This document shows, in pieces, positions 38,201 to 50,200 of a stretch of DNA of 64,000 nt; position 1 is the stretch's first letter; each line of letters starts with the position of its first letter. This DNA is from Ctena decussata. Taxonomy: Eukaryota > Mollusca > Bivalvia > Lucinida > Lucinidae. The DNA is taken from contig OZ022511.1 of assembly GCA_963989385.1 (NCBI GenBank), forward strand, positions 31,552,503 through 31,616,502, read 5' to 3'. The position numbers were made by a program, and so were the translations under genes. The notes beneath the pieces were generated by a model. The model saw only the letters and a list, made by a program, of their open reading frames with translations, had not been told where the DNA came from and ran no database searches.

Positions 38201-41200
38201 ATATATCAGTGTATATGACAGGAGGTTGCCAAAGACTGTCTACGAATAGAAAAGCTACGAGTGTTTGGAGAGTATTTATGTGGCATAGAGCCACCAATGT
38301 TGGCGTACAATGTAGAAACAAAACAGTATTACTCAGTGGCACCATCTCAGGGATATGATGAGAATGAAACGGAAGAACAAGATAAACAAGATTTGTCAGA
38401 GGTTAGTTTTATTAGCTTGTCCAGAAGAGCTTTTGTTGTCACTCTGGGTCCGAGGTTATAAAACTTGAGTATGATCTCAAACTCAAAATAAAGCACACTG
38501 ATTGGCTGCTTCCGAGCATGTGCTGAGAAGCAGCCAATCAGTATGCTTTATTTTGAGTTTGAGAATGTACTCAAGTTGTATAACCTCGGGGCCTGGGCGG
38601 GCTGATTACTTTTGTATACGAAACACATTATCACGTGTGCAAACTGTGGGGTATCATGTGTAGTATGGTGTATGTGATCATCAAAAATACACTATAAATA
38701 GCAAATGGACATCCAAATTCAAAATGGAGGAAAAACAGTTCCAAAAAGTATGGAATTAATTGAATAATTATCAGAAGACATATAATTACACTGCTTTAAG
38801 GTGACAGTTGTATTAAGATGAATTGGTACACTTCCAGGGGAAGCAACTCTGCCACCTTTATTTTTGCCTCCCTTTTCATCGGGAGTCAACTCCAAAAGGA
38901 AAGACTTTGCTCTTCAAGGAGCAAATTCTGTCCTTCAATAACAAAGTCTTCCAAATCGGGTCTACACCCAATTTTGGAAGGGCTTTGTTATTGAAGGAAG
39001 CAAACAGGAAGTCACAAAAATTGTTTTCGTTTGAAAAAATGGCAATAAAGTATAGAGGGGTACCTATCACCTGCAGTATTTATTCAGCTATAAGATAGGG
39101 GTTCCTTTTCCAAAATGATCCAAAATGTGTAAATCAGTCTTTTGTCATTTGCTTTAACATGGGTTTTAGTTTAAACAATATTTTATTCAATGAATCAATA
39201 CAAATATAGTAACACAATAAACATACGTCGGGATTAGATAACAAGCTTTGCAACTTATAGACATCTTCTCCCAAACATGGGTTTTTCTCTGTCAAAATAA
39301 TCCCAAAGATCTAGATTTTTGGGATTGTTTTGGAAGGGAAAACACTTTATTATATACCTATCAATGATACACCCTTTGAACTGCCTGTTTTCTGGCCATC
39401 TGATACAGAACGCCGTATCAAACTGACGTTTTCTGAATCCGTATCACTATCCTTTAAAACGAGGCTATGTCTGAGTTCCAGCTTCAGGCGCGTCATTTTT
39501 TAAGTGCATCGTAGAAACGAGAACCAGAGAAATAGGACTAGTGACGTAACGTCAACAAACACGTAAAAAATGGCGCCTTGATAGCTCAATCGGTAGCGTT
39601 TGTCTCACGACTAGCTACATATCTCTGCCGCGCAGGTTCAAATCCGGATCTAATGCATTAGCGCTGGCAAGTATGAATATTTGGCTGTTCTTTAAGGTAT
39701 ATAATAAACAAATTATTGTAAAAGTAACTTGATCTGGCGTACTGTATCACGTCTCGTTGATGAGCTCATACCATCGGATCACCCTCGACGCAAGCGTCTC
39801 GGGTGATCCGATGGTATGAGCTCATCAACTCGACGTGATACAGTATTCCAGATCAAGTTACTATTACAATAATGTGTATGTCTTATAACCAAATAAATAC
39901 GTAAATACAAGAAATGAATAAGAATAATTCTTTTGCAGGAAGAGGATATTTTGATAGAGAGTGAGGAAGAAATAGTAAATGAGGACGAATCTCACGAGCA
40001 CGTGCAACATCTGAGAGCGAAGAAGGAGGAACTAGAAAAGAGAGTGAAAGAAAAGACAAAACAACAGGAACATATCAAGGTGAGCAATATGGTCATTTGT
40101 GATGTGCCATAAAAAAATGGCCATAGTGCACATACAAAAATACAAAGACTTGCACATCCTTGCAGACTGGAGACTTTGCTTTCACTGTTACAATACTGTC
40201 AACCCTCTTTACAACGGCACTCATTACAACTGCAAAATTCTTATAATATCATTTTGATTTGCACGGAATGGCTGAATTGTTCTAAATATGCATTCTTTTC
40301 AACAGCAAATTCAGTTTAACGTCAAAATTTTTGGGAACAAATGCCGTCATGGTAAAGAGGGTCCACTGTATGTATTTGGCTAAAATCCGGGGATTTTGTC
40401 CACTCCAGAATGACTCCATATATCTGAAGAGCTAAGTTAGCTCTTTGAAATGAGGCCAACTCTTAAAGGAAAGAAGTTGCTCTTGGAGGAGCAAATTCTT
40501 TCCCTCAAGTGTTGACCACTACTGAGAAGGGAGGCACAAATAGTAGAACTGCTTCCTCTGAAAGTATATCCATCAGCTTTATACTGCTTATTAGAGGTAT
40601 TTTGGCAGTGGAAAGGATGAACTTCCTAAAGAGGTAGTTCAAGCACAGCTTCCTCCTTAATTAGGGCTACTCTTACAGGAAAGAATTTGCTCCCTTGGGG
40701 AGCAAATTCTTTCCTTTAAGAGTAGCACCCAATTTCCAACTGATACAGTTAGCACTGTTGAAGTAAAGAGTTTCAGATCCATAAAAAGGGTATGGAAAAA
40801 ATATAAAAACGTTAGGGAAAAAATCAGGGAAAAGTCAGGGAATTTTGAAGTGGAGGATAAGTGGCAATCCTGCAGTCTGTCTTGATAACTTCTTATACTG
40901 ATTCTTTTACTTCAGAAAATGTTAGAAAAGAACCGACATCACCTGATAGAGCTTGAAATCCGTCCTATATTCCTGGTTCCCGACACTAACTGTTTCATTG
41001 ACCATCTGCCTAGCCTTCAGAAGTTGATAGGAGACAGACATTTTACCATAGTGATACCTCTAGTCGGTAAGGCTTATCAGTTTCATTGCCTCAGGATTAT
41101 ATTGTTGACGTTTCTTTTTTAGCGTTTGAAAACAAGAATACTTTTAAAATGGTATTTTGACAGGAATATTGTAGCTGTACTAAATTTGTGTTTTCATTAT

Positions 41201-44200
41201 ATCAGTTTTCACGACTTTCATGCTCACCAATTTTGCGCGAACTTAAATCCCAGTGAGTGATACACAGCTTATACATAAGAATAATGGCAATTAACAACAA
41301 GTGTGTGCCTATCTGTTAACATTTGCACTGTAATAGCTCCTCAAATTTTTATAAGCAAAAAATATTAAGACACCTGATTTTATGTTCACTAGAAGACTTC
41401 AATTCTTGACCTATAATTCAATAAGTTATGATGCTTTGAACCACTGGGCCCTGATCTTTCATGCTAAACGGATTTTTAGCTCACCTGAGCCTTTAGGCTC
41501 ATAGGTGAGCTTAAAGTATAGCCAGGCATCCGTCGTCCGTCATCCGTCCGTCAACTTTTTCAAACATCTTCTCCTCCGAAACCGCTGGGCCGATCAAAGC
41601 CAAATTTTATATGGAGCCTTCAAGGGTTAGGGGAACGAAAGTTTGTTCGGGGTATCTGGGTCACATGACCAAGATGGCCGCCACGCCCATATATGGTAAA
41701 AACCCTTCAAAAATCTTCTTCTCCAGAACCAAAAGGCCTATGACCTTGATACTTGGTATGTAGTATCGGGCATGCAGGCCCATCATAGTTTGTACAAATC
41801 ATGACCTTGCGGTGACCTTGACCTAATTTACGGCATGGTCAACTTTGGTACGTTAGGCTTTTATATGGGAAAACGCTTAAACGGTGGATTTCTCAGAAAC
41901 TATTTGAGTCTAAGGTACAATACTTGGTATACATGGTCGACTTAATGACCAGATGAAGATATTATGTCACTAAAGGTCAAGGTCATTCCGTCGGACCATC
42001 TGTCGTCAAGATATTCAAACATCTTCTCCTCTGAAACCACTGGGCCGATTAAAGCCAAATTTCATATGCAGTCTCAGTGGGGTGGGGGAATGAAATGTTG
42101 TACCCGGGGTCACATGACCAAGATGGCTGCCATGCCCATATATGGTAAAAACCCTTCAAAAATCTTCTTCTCCAGAACCAAAAGGCCTATGACCTTGATA
42201 CTTGGTATGTAGTATCGGGCGTGCGGGCCAATCATAGTTTGTACAAATCATGACCATGCGTTGACCTTGACCTAATTTACGGCACGGTCAACTTTGGTAC
42301 GTTAGGCTTTTATATGGGAAAACGCTTAAACAGTGGATTCCTCAGAAACTATTTAAGTCTAAGGTATAATACTTGGTATACATGGTCCACTAAATGACCA
42401 GATGAAGATATTATGTCACTTAAGGTCGAGGTCATTCCGTCGGACCATCTGTCATTAAGATTTTCAAACATCTTCTCCTCTGAAACCACTGGGCCGATTA
42501 AAGCCAAATTTCATATGGCGTCTCAGTGGGATGGGGGAATGAAAGTTTATACCCGGGGTCTGGGTCACATGACCAAGATGGCCTCCATGCCCATATATGG
42601 TAAAAACCCTTCAAAAATCTTCTTCTCAAGAACCAAAAGGCCTATGACCTTGAAACTTGGTATGTAGCATCGGGCGTGCGGGCCCATCATAGTTTATACA
42701 TATGATGACCTTGCATTGACCTTGACCTAATTTACGGCATGGTCAACTTTGGTACGTTAGGCTTTTATATGGGAAAACGCTTAAACAGTGAATTTCTCAG
42801 AAACTGTTTAAGTCTAAGGTACAATACTTGGTATACATGGTCAACTAAATGACCAGATGAAGATATTATGTCACTAAAGGTCAAGGTCATTCCGTCGGAC
42901 CATCCGTCGTCAAGATTTTCAAACATCTTCGCCTCTGAAACCACTGGTCTGATTGAAGCCAAATTTCATATGGAGTCTTAGTGGGATGGGGGAACGAAAG
43001 TTTGTACCCGGGGTCTGGGTCACATGACCAAGATGGCCTCCATGCCCATATATGGTAAAAACCCTTCAAAAATCTTCTTCTCCAGAACCAAAAGACCTAT
43101 AACCTTGAAACTTGGTATGTATCATCGGGCATGCGGGCCCAACATAGTTTGTACAAATGATGACCTTGCATTGACCTTGACGTCATTTACGGCATGGTCA
43201 ACTTTGGTACGTTAGGCTTTTATATGGGAAAACGCTTAAACAGTGGAATTTTCAGAAACTATTTAAGTCTACGGTACAATATGTTGTATACATGGTCAAA
43301 CAAATGACCAGATGAAGATATCATGTCTTTAAAGGTCAAGGTCATTCTGTCAGACCATCCGTCGTCAAGATTTTCAAACATCTTCTCCTCTGAAACCACT
43401 GGGGAGATTTGAAGCCAAATTTTATTTGGAGTCTCAGTGGGATGGGGGAACGAAAGTTTGTACTCGGGGTCTGGGTGACATGACCAAGATGGCCGCCATG
43501 CCCATATATGGTAAAAACCCTTCAAAAATCTTCTTCTCCAGAACCAAAAGGCCTTTGACCTTGAAACTTGGTATGTAGCTTTGGGCATGCGGGCCCATCG
43601 TAGTTTATACAAATGATGACCTTGCGTTGACCTTGACCTAATTTACGGCACGGTCAACTTTGGTATTTTAGGCTTTTATATGGGAAAACACTTATATAGT
43701 GGATTTCTCAGGAACTATTTAAGTCTAAGGTACAATATGTGGTATATATGGTCAACTAAATGACCAGATGAAGATATTATGTTACTGAAGGTCAAGGTCA
43801 TTTTGTCGGTCTGTCCGTCATCAAGATTTTCAAACATCTTCTCCTCTGAAACCACTGGGCCGATTGAAGCCAAATTTCATATGGTGTCTCAGTGGGATAG
43901 GGGAACGAAAGTTTATACCCGGGGTCTGGGTGACATGACCAAGATGTCCGCCATGCCCATATATGGTAGAAACCCTTCAAAAATCTTCTTCTCTAGAACC
44001 AAAAGGCCTATGACCTTGAAACTTGGTATGTAACATCGGGCATGCGGGCCCATCATAGTTTATACAAATGATGACCTTGCATTGACCTTGATCTAATTTA
44101 CGACATGGTCAACTTTGGTATGGTAGGCCTTTATATGGGAAAACTTTTTGTCACTGAAGGTCAAGGTCATTTTGTCGGTCTGTCCGTTATCAAGATTTTC

Positions 44201-47200
44201 AAAACATCTTCTCCTCTGAAACCACTGGTCTGATTGAAGTAAAATTTCATATGGAGTCTAAAGTGTGATCAGGGAATAAAAGTTTGTTCTCGGGGTCTTG
44301 ACCAAGATGGCCGCCATGCCCGTATATGGTAAAAATCCTTCCAAATCTTCTTCTCCAGAACCAAAAGGCGTATGACCTTGAAACTTGGTATGTAGCTTTG
44401 GGCACTCAAGCCCATCATAGTTTATACAAATGATTGTGCGTTGACCTTGACCTAATTTATGACACTGTCAACTTTGGTACATTATGTAGGCTTTTATATG
44501 GGAAAATGCTTAAACAGTGGATTTTTCAGAAACTATTTAAGTCTAAGGTGCAATATTTGGTATATATGGTTGACTAAATGACCAGATGAAGATATTTAGT
44601 TGTTGAAGGTCAAGGTCATTCTTTGTCTTTTGTACATGGTCATTGAGGTTGTGTCACCCGTCAACATTTTTAGCTCACCTGAGCCGAAGGCTCAGAGGTG
44701 AGCTTATAGGATGGGAGTCGAGCCGTCGTCCGTCCGTCCGTGGGTGCGTGGGTGGGTGCGTGGGTGCGTCAACACTTTCAAACATAAATATCTCAGAGAC
44801 CAGTGGGCCGATCGCAATCAAATTTTATCTGAAGCATCATTTGGGTGGGGGAAAGGCTGCATTAGGTTTTGGTGCCGATCAGCTCAGAACTCTGGTTTCC
44901 ATGGCAACAGATAGCCCCCATAGGGTTATAATGGGGAAAACGGCGTCATCGCGTTTTCTCAACTGCTTTTGATTAGATCCTTATCATACTTGCTACACAA
45001 GAGCTTGGATGAGTTCGAAATTTGGTCGGATTCGAGCACAGACTACGGAGTTAGCTGCCCTTGAGCGTTTGAAAAAAATCCCATAGGGTTATAATGGGGA
45101 AAATGGCGTCATCACCTTTTCTCAACTGTTTTTGCTTAGATCCTTATCATACTTGCAGGTAATGATGACATACATAAGAGCTTGGATGAGTTCGAAATTT
45201 GGCCGGATTCGAGCACAGACTACGGAGTTAGCTGCCCTTGAGCGTTTGAAAAAAATCCCATAGTGTTATAATGGAGAAAACAACGTCATCACATATTTTT
45301 AGAAAAACTTTGTCATCGCTCTATTGCCTACATTTCTCAACGGATTTTAAAATAACTTCACACAAATGTAGGGCGTGACAATATCTCGAGCAAGTTTGAC
45401 TTTCAGGATGCTGCGCCCAAGGTCAAGGTCACTGTGGCTAATTTTAGAAAAACTTTGTCAGCGCTCTAGCACCTACATTTCTCAATGGATTTTAAAATAA
45501 CTTCACACAAATGTAGGGCATGACAATATCTCGAGCAAGTTTGACTTTCAGGGTGCTGTGCCCAAGGTCAAGGTCACTTTGACTATTTTTAGAAAATCTT
45601 TGTCATCGCTCTAGCGCCTACATTTCTCAATGGATTTTGAAATAACTTCACACAAATGTAGGGCATGACAATATCTGGAGCAAGTTCGACTTTCAGGGTG
45701 CTGCGCCCAAGGTCAAGGTCACTGTGGCTATTTTTAGAAAAACTTTGTCATCGCTCTAAGGCCTACATTTCTCAACGGATTTTGAAATAACTTCACACAA
45801 ATGTAGGGCATGACAATATCTCGAGTGAGTTTTACTTTCAGGGTGCTGCACCCAAGGTCAAGGTCACTGTGGCTATTTTAAGAAAAACTTTGTCAGCGCT
45901 CTAGCACCTACATTTCTCAGCAGATTTTAAAATAACTTCACACAAATGTAGGGCATGATAATATCTCGAGTGAGTTTTACTTTCAGGGTGCTGCACCCAA
46001 GGTCAAGGTCACTGTGGCTATTTTTAGAAAAACTTGGTCATCGCTCTAGCCCCTACATTTCTCAACGGATTTTAAATCAACTTCACACAAATGTAGGGCA
46101 TGACAATATCTCAAACAAGTTTGACTTCCAGGGTGCTGCGCCCAAGGTCAAGGTCACTGTGGCTATTTTTAGAAAAACTTTGTCAGCGCTCTAGCACCTA
46201 CATTTCTTAATGGATTTTAAAATGAATTCACACAAATGTAGGGCATGACAATATCTCAAGCAAGTTTAACTTTCAGGGTGCTGCGCCCAAGGTCAAGGTC
46301 ACTGTGGCTATTTTTAGAAAAACTTTGTCATCGCCCTAGCACCTTCATTTCTTCATGGATTTTGAAATAACTTCACACAAATGTAGGGTATGACAATATC
46401 TCAAGCAAGTTAGACTTTCAGGATGCTGTGCCCAAGGTCAAGGTCACTGTGGCTATTTTAGAAAAACTTTGTCATCGCTCTAGCACCTACAATTCTCAAT
46501 GGATTTTAAAATAAATTCACACAAATGTAGGGCATGACAATATCTCGAGCAAGTTTGACTTTCAGGGTTCTGCAATCAAGGTTTTTGATTAGATCCTTAT
46601 CATACTTGCAGGTAATGATGACATACATAAGAGCTTGGATGAGTTCGAAATTTGGCCAGATTATAGCACAGACTACGGAGTTAGCTGCCTTTGAGCGTTT
46701 GACAAAAGTCCCATAGTCTTATAATGGAGAAAACAACGTCATCACATTTTCATTTTTCATCGGATCCTCTTCGTACTTGCAGGTAATGAGGATATGCATA
46801 AAAGCTTGGATTAGTTAGCATTTCGGCTAGATCCCACCACTGACTATGGAGTACCTGCCCTGAGCATCCAAAAAATCAATGTCGCCACTTTTTCTTGGTT
46901 TCTACTGATCCGATCCTTTTCAAACATGCAGGTAATGAGGAAATGCATAATATCTTAAACAAGTTCAAATTTTGGCCAGATCAGGCCAACCACTACGAAG
47001 TTAGCTGCCCTTGACAGCTCTGTCTATTGTGCTCTTGATCGGATACTTTTTAAACTTGCATATATTAAATGAGGGCATACATAATGTTTTGGATGAGTTA
47101 AATTTTCAGCCTGATTGGACCACTGAATGTGGAGTTAGCTGCCCTTGAGCATCTTAAATATCCCTATAGGTTTACAATGTCTCTCAGGTGAGCAATTGTT

Positions 47201-50200
47201 GCCCTTTGGGCTACTTGTCAAACATCTTCTCAGAGGCCACTAGGGTCAATTGAAGCCATATTTCATATGGAGCTTCACCGGCTTAAAGGAACCATAGTTT
47301 GTTCAGATGGTCTTGGTCACTTGACCAAGATGGCCACCATGCCCATATATGGTAAAAACTCTTCAAACGTCTTTTTCTTGAGAACCGAAAGGCCTATAAC
47401 CTTGAAACTTGGTACCGGTATGGAGCATTTGGCACTCAGGCCCATCATAGTTTATACAAATGATTACTGTATTTCATATAGAGCTTTAATACTGGGTCAA
47501 AGGAATCAAAGTTTGTTCAGATGGTCATGGTCACATGAACATGGTGGCCGCCACACCCATATATGATAAAAACCCTTCAGAAATCTTTGTCCAGAAACAA
47601 AGGCCCAGTGACCTTGTGGCTTGGTATATAGAATTGGGACTCAACATTAATCCTTAAGGGAGCGGGGTTATCTGCCTCTGCCCTGGTGCTATATACATGT
47701 ATAAAAGCATTAAAATATATACCAGGACCAAGTGTCAAGTGAGCTACAGGACCATTGGTCCTCTGGTGTTAATAATCCAGATAAGAAGGAGTAATAGCTT
47801 TAATTTAGGGATAATTTTCTGTGTTTCTCCAAAGAAACATATATTATGACCCCTCATTTGAACAGTCTCGCTGAGACGGTTCTAATGAGGGGTCATAACA
47901 CATGTTTTCATTGAGAGATAAGAAAAACTTTCCTTGAAAGATAAGAAAAACTTACCTCTGAATTATCCCGGTTTCCCACTTCTTATCTAAAGCTCTTTTT
48001 TGTTTCCAGTAATCAACGAGTTAGATGGCCTGGCTCAGGGAAGCAAGACAGGCCAGTATGACAGTGAGGAACATGCCGGCAAGGTCAAACAACGAGCCAA
48101 GGCAACTATAGATTATCTCGAACTAGAATTTGAGAAAAAGAACAGCCACCTCAAAGCTCAGACCTCAAAAGGCTCAACTCTAGAAACTATAGCTTTTAGA
48201 AGTGAAGAGACTGATAAAAGTGTAAGTACATCGACATGTTGTTTTGCAGATCTACATGTAGGGGAGCAAATTTTCATGTTGAAAATTGTTAAAGTTGAGA
48301 AAATGAGTTGTATGATAGTACAGACAATCCTCTTTACAATGGCACTCATTAAACCAGCAACATTCCTTATAACGTCATTTTGATTTGCACGGAATGGCTA
48401 AATATGCATTCTTTACAACAGCAAATTCTGTTTAATGTCAAAATTTGTGGGAACAAATGCCGTCGTTGTAAAGAGGGTCCTCTGTACATATATGTATATG
48501 TGTTTGCAGGGAAACGTTTATAATAAAATGAGATGAGTCATGCAAGAATGTACATCATGTATTTGTGAACGTCAAATGCAGTCAATGACCCTAAAATTTT
48601 TGACATGCGGAAGTTGGACAATCATTATTCCAGAATTCTTAGAAAGAGGATTTTACATACGTTAATGCATCCAAATGATGCTTAGTGAATGGCAAATATT
48701 GTTGACCCTGATCTGGGTCTACAATATTTGCTTAGATCTGTCTGTCCGAATATTTAGGGCCATTACGGTACTCTAATCAGTCTCTGAATCCATGTAGTAT
48801 CCCTAAGGACCTCAAATTTGTGCCTGTAGGTTCCTTAGCGTCCATATGTGTTGCGTTCAAACAGCAAAGTCTCTGATTGGCTAATCTGACTGCATTGATG
48901 CCACAGGCTGGTCTAAGTGTTTGCTGGTGACCTATACCTAAAACGTCATCTTTGCATGCTGCAGCTTAAAATCAAAAGGCCAGGTAAGCCACTAGTGTGT
49001 GTCACCAGTTCCCTATATCAAAATTTTATGTTGTCAGATCTCATTAGTACTAGCTCACCTTAATCCTACAGCACACATTTCTGTGGAGAAATAAAATGAG
49101 CCACGACATGACAAAAGCAACAAAGTGACATTGCGGCCAGCGAAGACTCAGATCATTCTGATCAGTCTTTGTTGTGTGCTGAAAGGGTAGCTAAGGGTCT
49201 AAGCCAGCTCCATGTGGACAGGGAAGACTCTGATCAGACTGGGTGGATGCCCAGGCTGATCTTAGTCTTCACTGGGTGCACAAGCCACTTTGTTGGTTTC
49301 GTCATGTTGCAGCTCAAATGCTTTACCAAATTTGAACCAGAGCAAATATTTATATAAAGACATTTGTTGGGTCTTCATACTGCTAATATTGCCTTTATTT
49401 CTAATGTCAGAATTTCAGTAAAGCTCTGTTTTCAAGAGACAAGGCATTTATTTATTGGCATTCTAACCTATAAGGAGCTCTATTATCAGTATCAGATAAA
49501 CATGCACTATGTTGATTGCAGGGCAACAATGATGACCTGATCTTGGACTGCTGTACTCATTTCTGTAAAGACAAGGCCAGAGACTTCATGCCCAAAGACA
49601 AAGGTAAGTGGGATTTTACTTTGTTCATTTTGATGTAAATTTCAGAGCTGTAGATAAGAGATGTTTAAGAATTTAAATTTTATTTTCATCAGTTGATAAA
49701 ACTAGTGGGATGAGCTATAATGCATGCTTCATGAAAAACTTTAGTGATGACAACTAGCTTCATCACCTGACAAATATTGAAAAGTAAAACTTGAATACTT
49801 CTAAAGGTTAACACTTTATTTTAAGCCATATTTGCTTCTTTCTACAACTGGTTAATAAAAAAAAAAACCTACAAAATTTTAATTGCAGAAAATTTTCAAT
49901 GGCAGTGTTTTATCTTTGTGTCAAAAAACATCACCTAGGAAGGATATCATTTGAACAGTATGATTTCCAATCAAATTATTCATTTATCATGACGTCACTT
50001 TGCTGTAGACATGGGGGTAGCTTAGACCCTTGGCTGCCCTTTAAGCGCAAAGCAAAGACTCTGGTCAAAACACGGCATTCCACTGAATTGTTGTAGATAT
50101 TTGCCAACTTGAATAGTTTTAAGGCTTTTACAATAGGTGAGATATCACTGATAATATCCTGAAAGACCTGGGCCCAGTTGTTCAAAGCATCGTTAGCCTA

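Noticed and set aside
41964..44033. Repeated frames with GHMTKMA.MPIYGKNPSKIF-type peptides
   Set aside because: The same peptide recurs once per ~452-bp repeat unit in non-coding arrays, with stops between units. No start or splice context.
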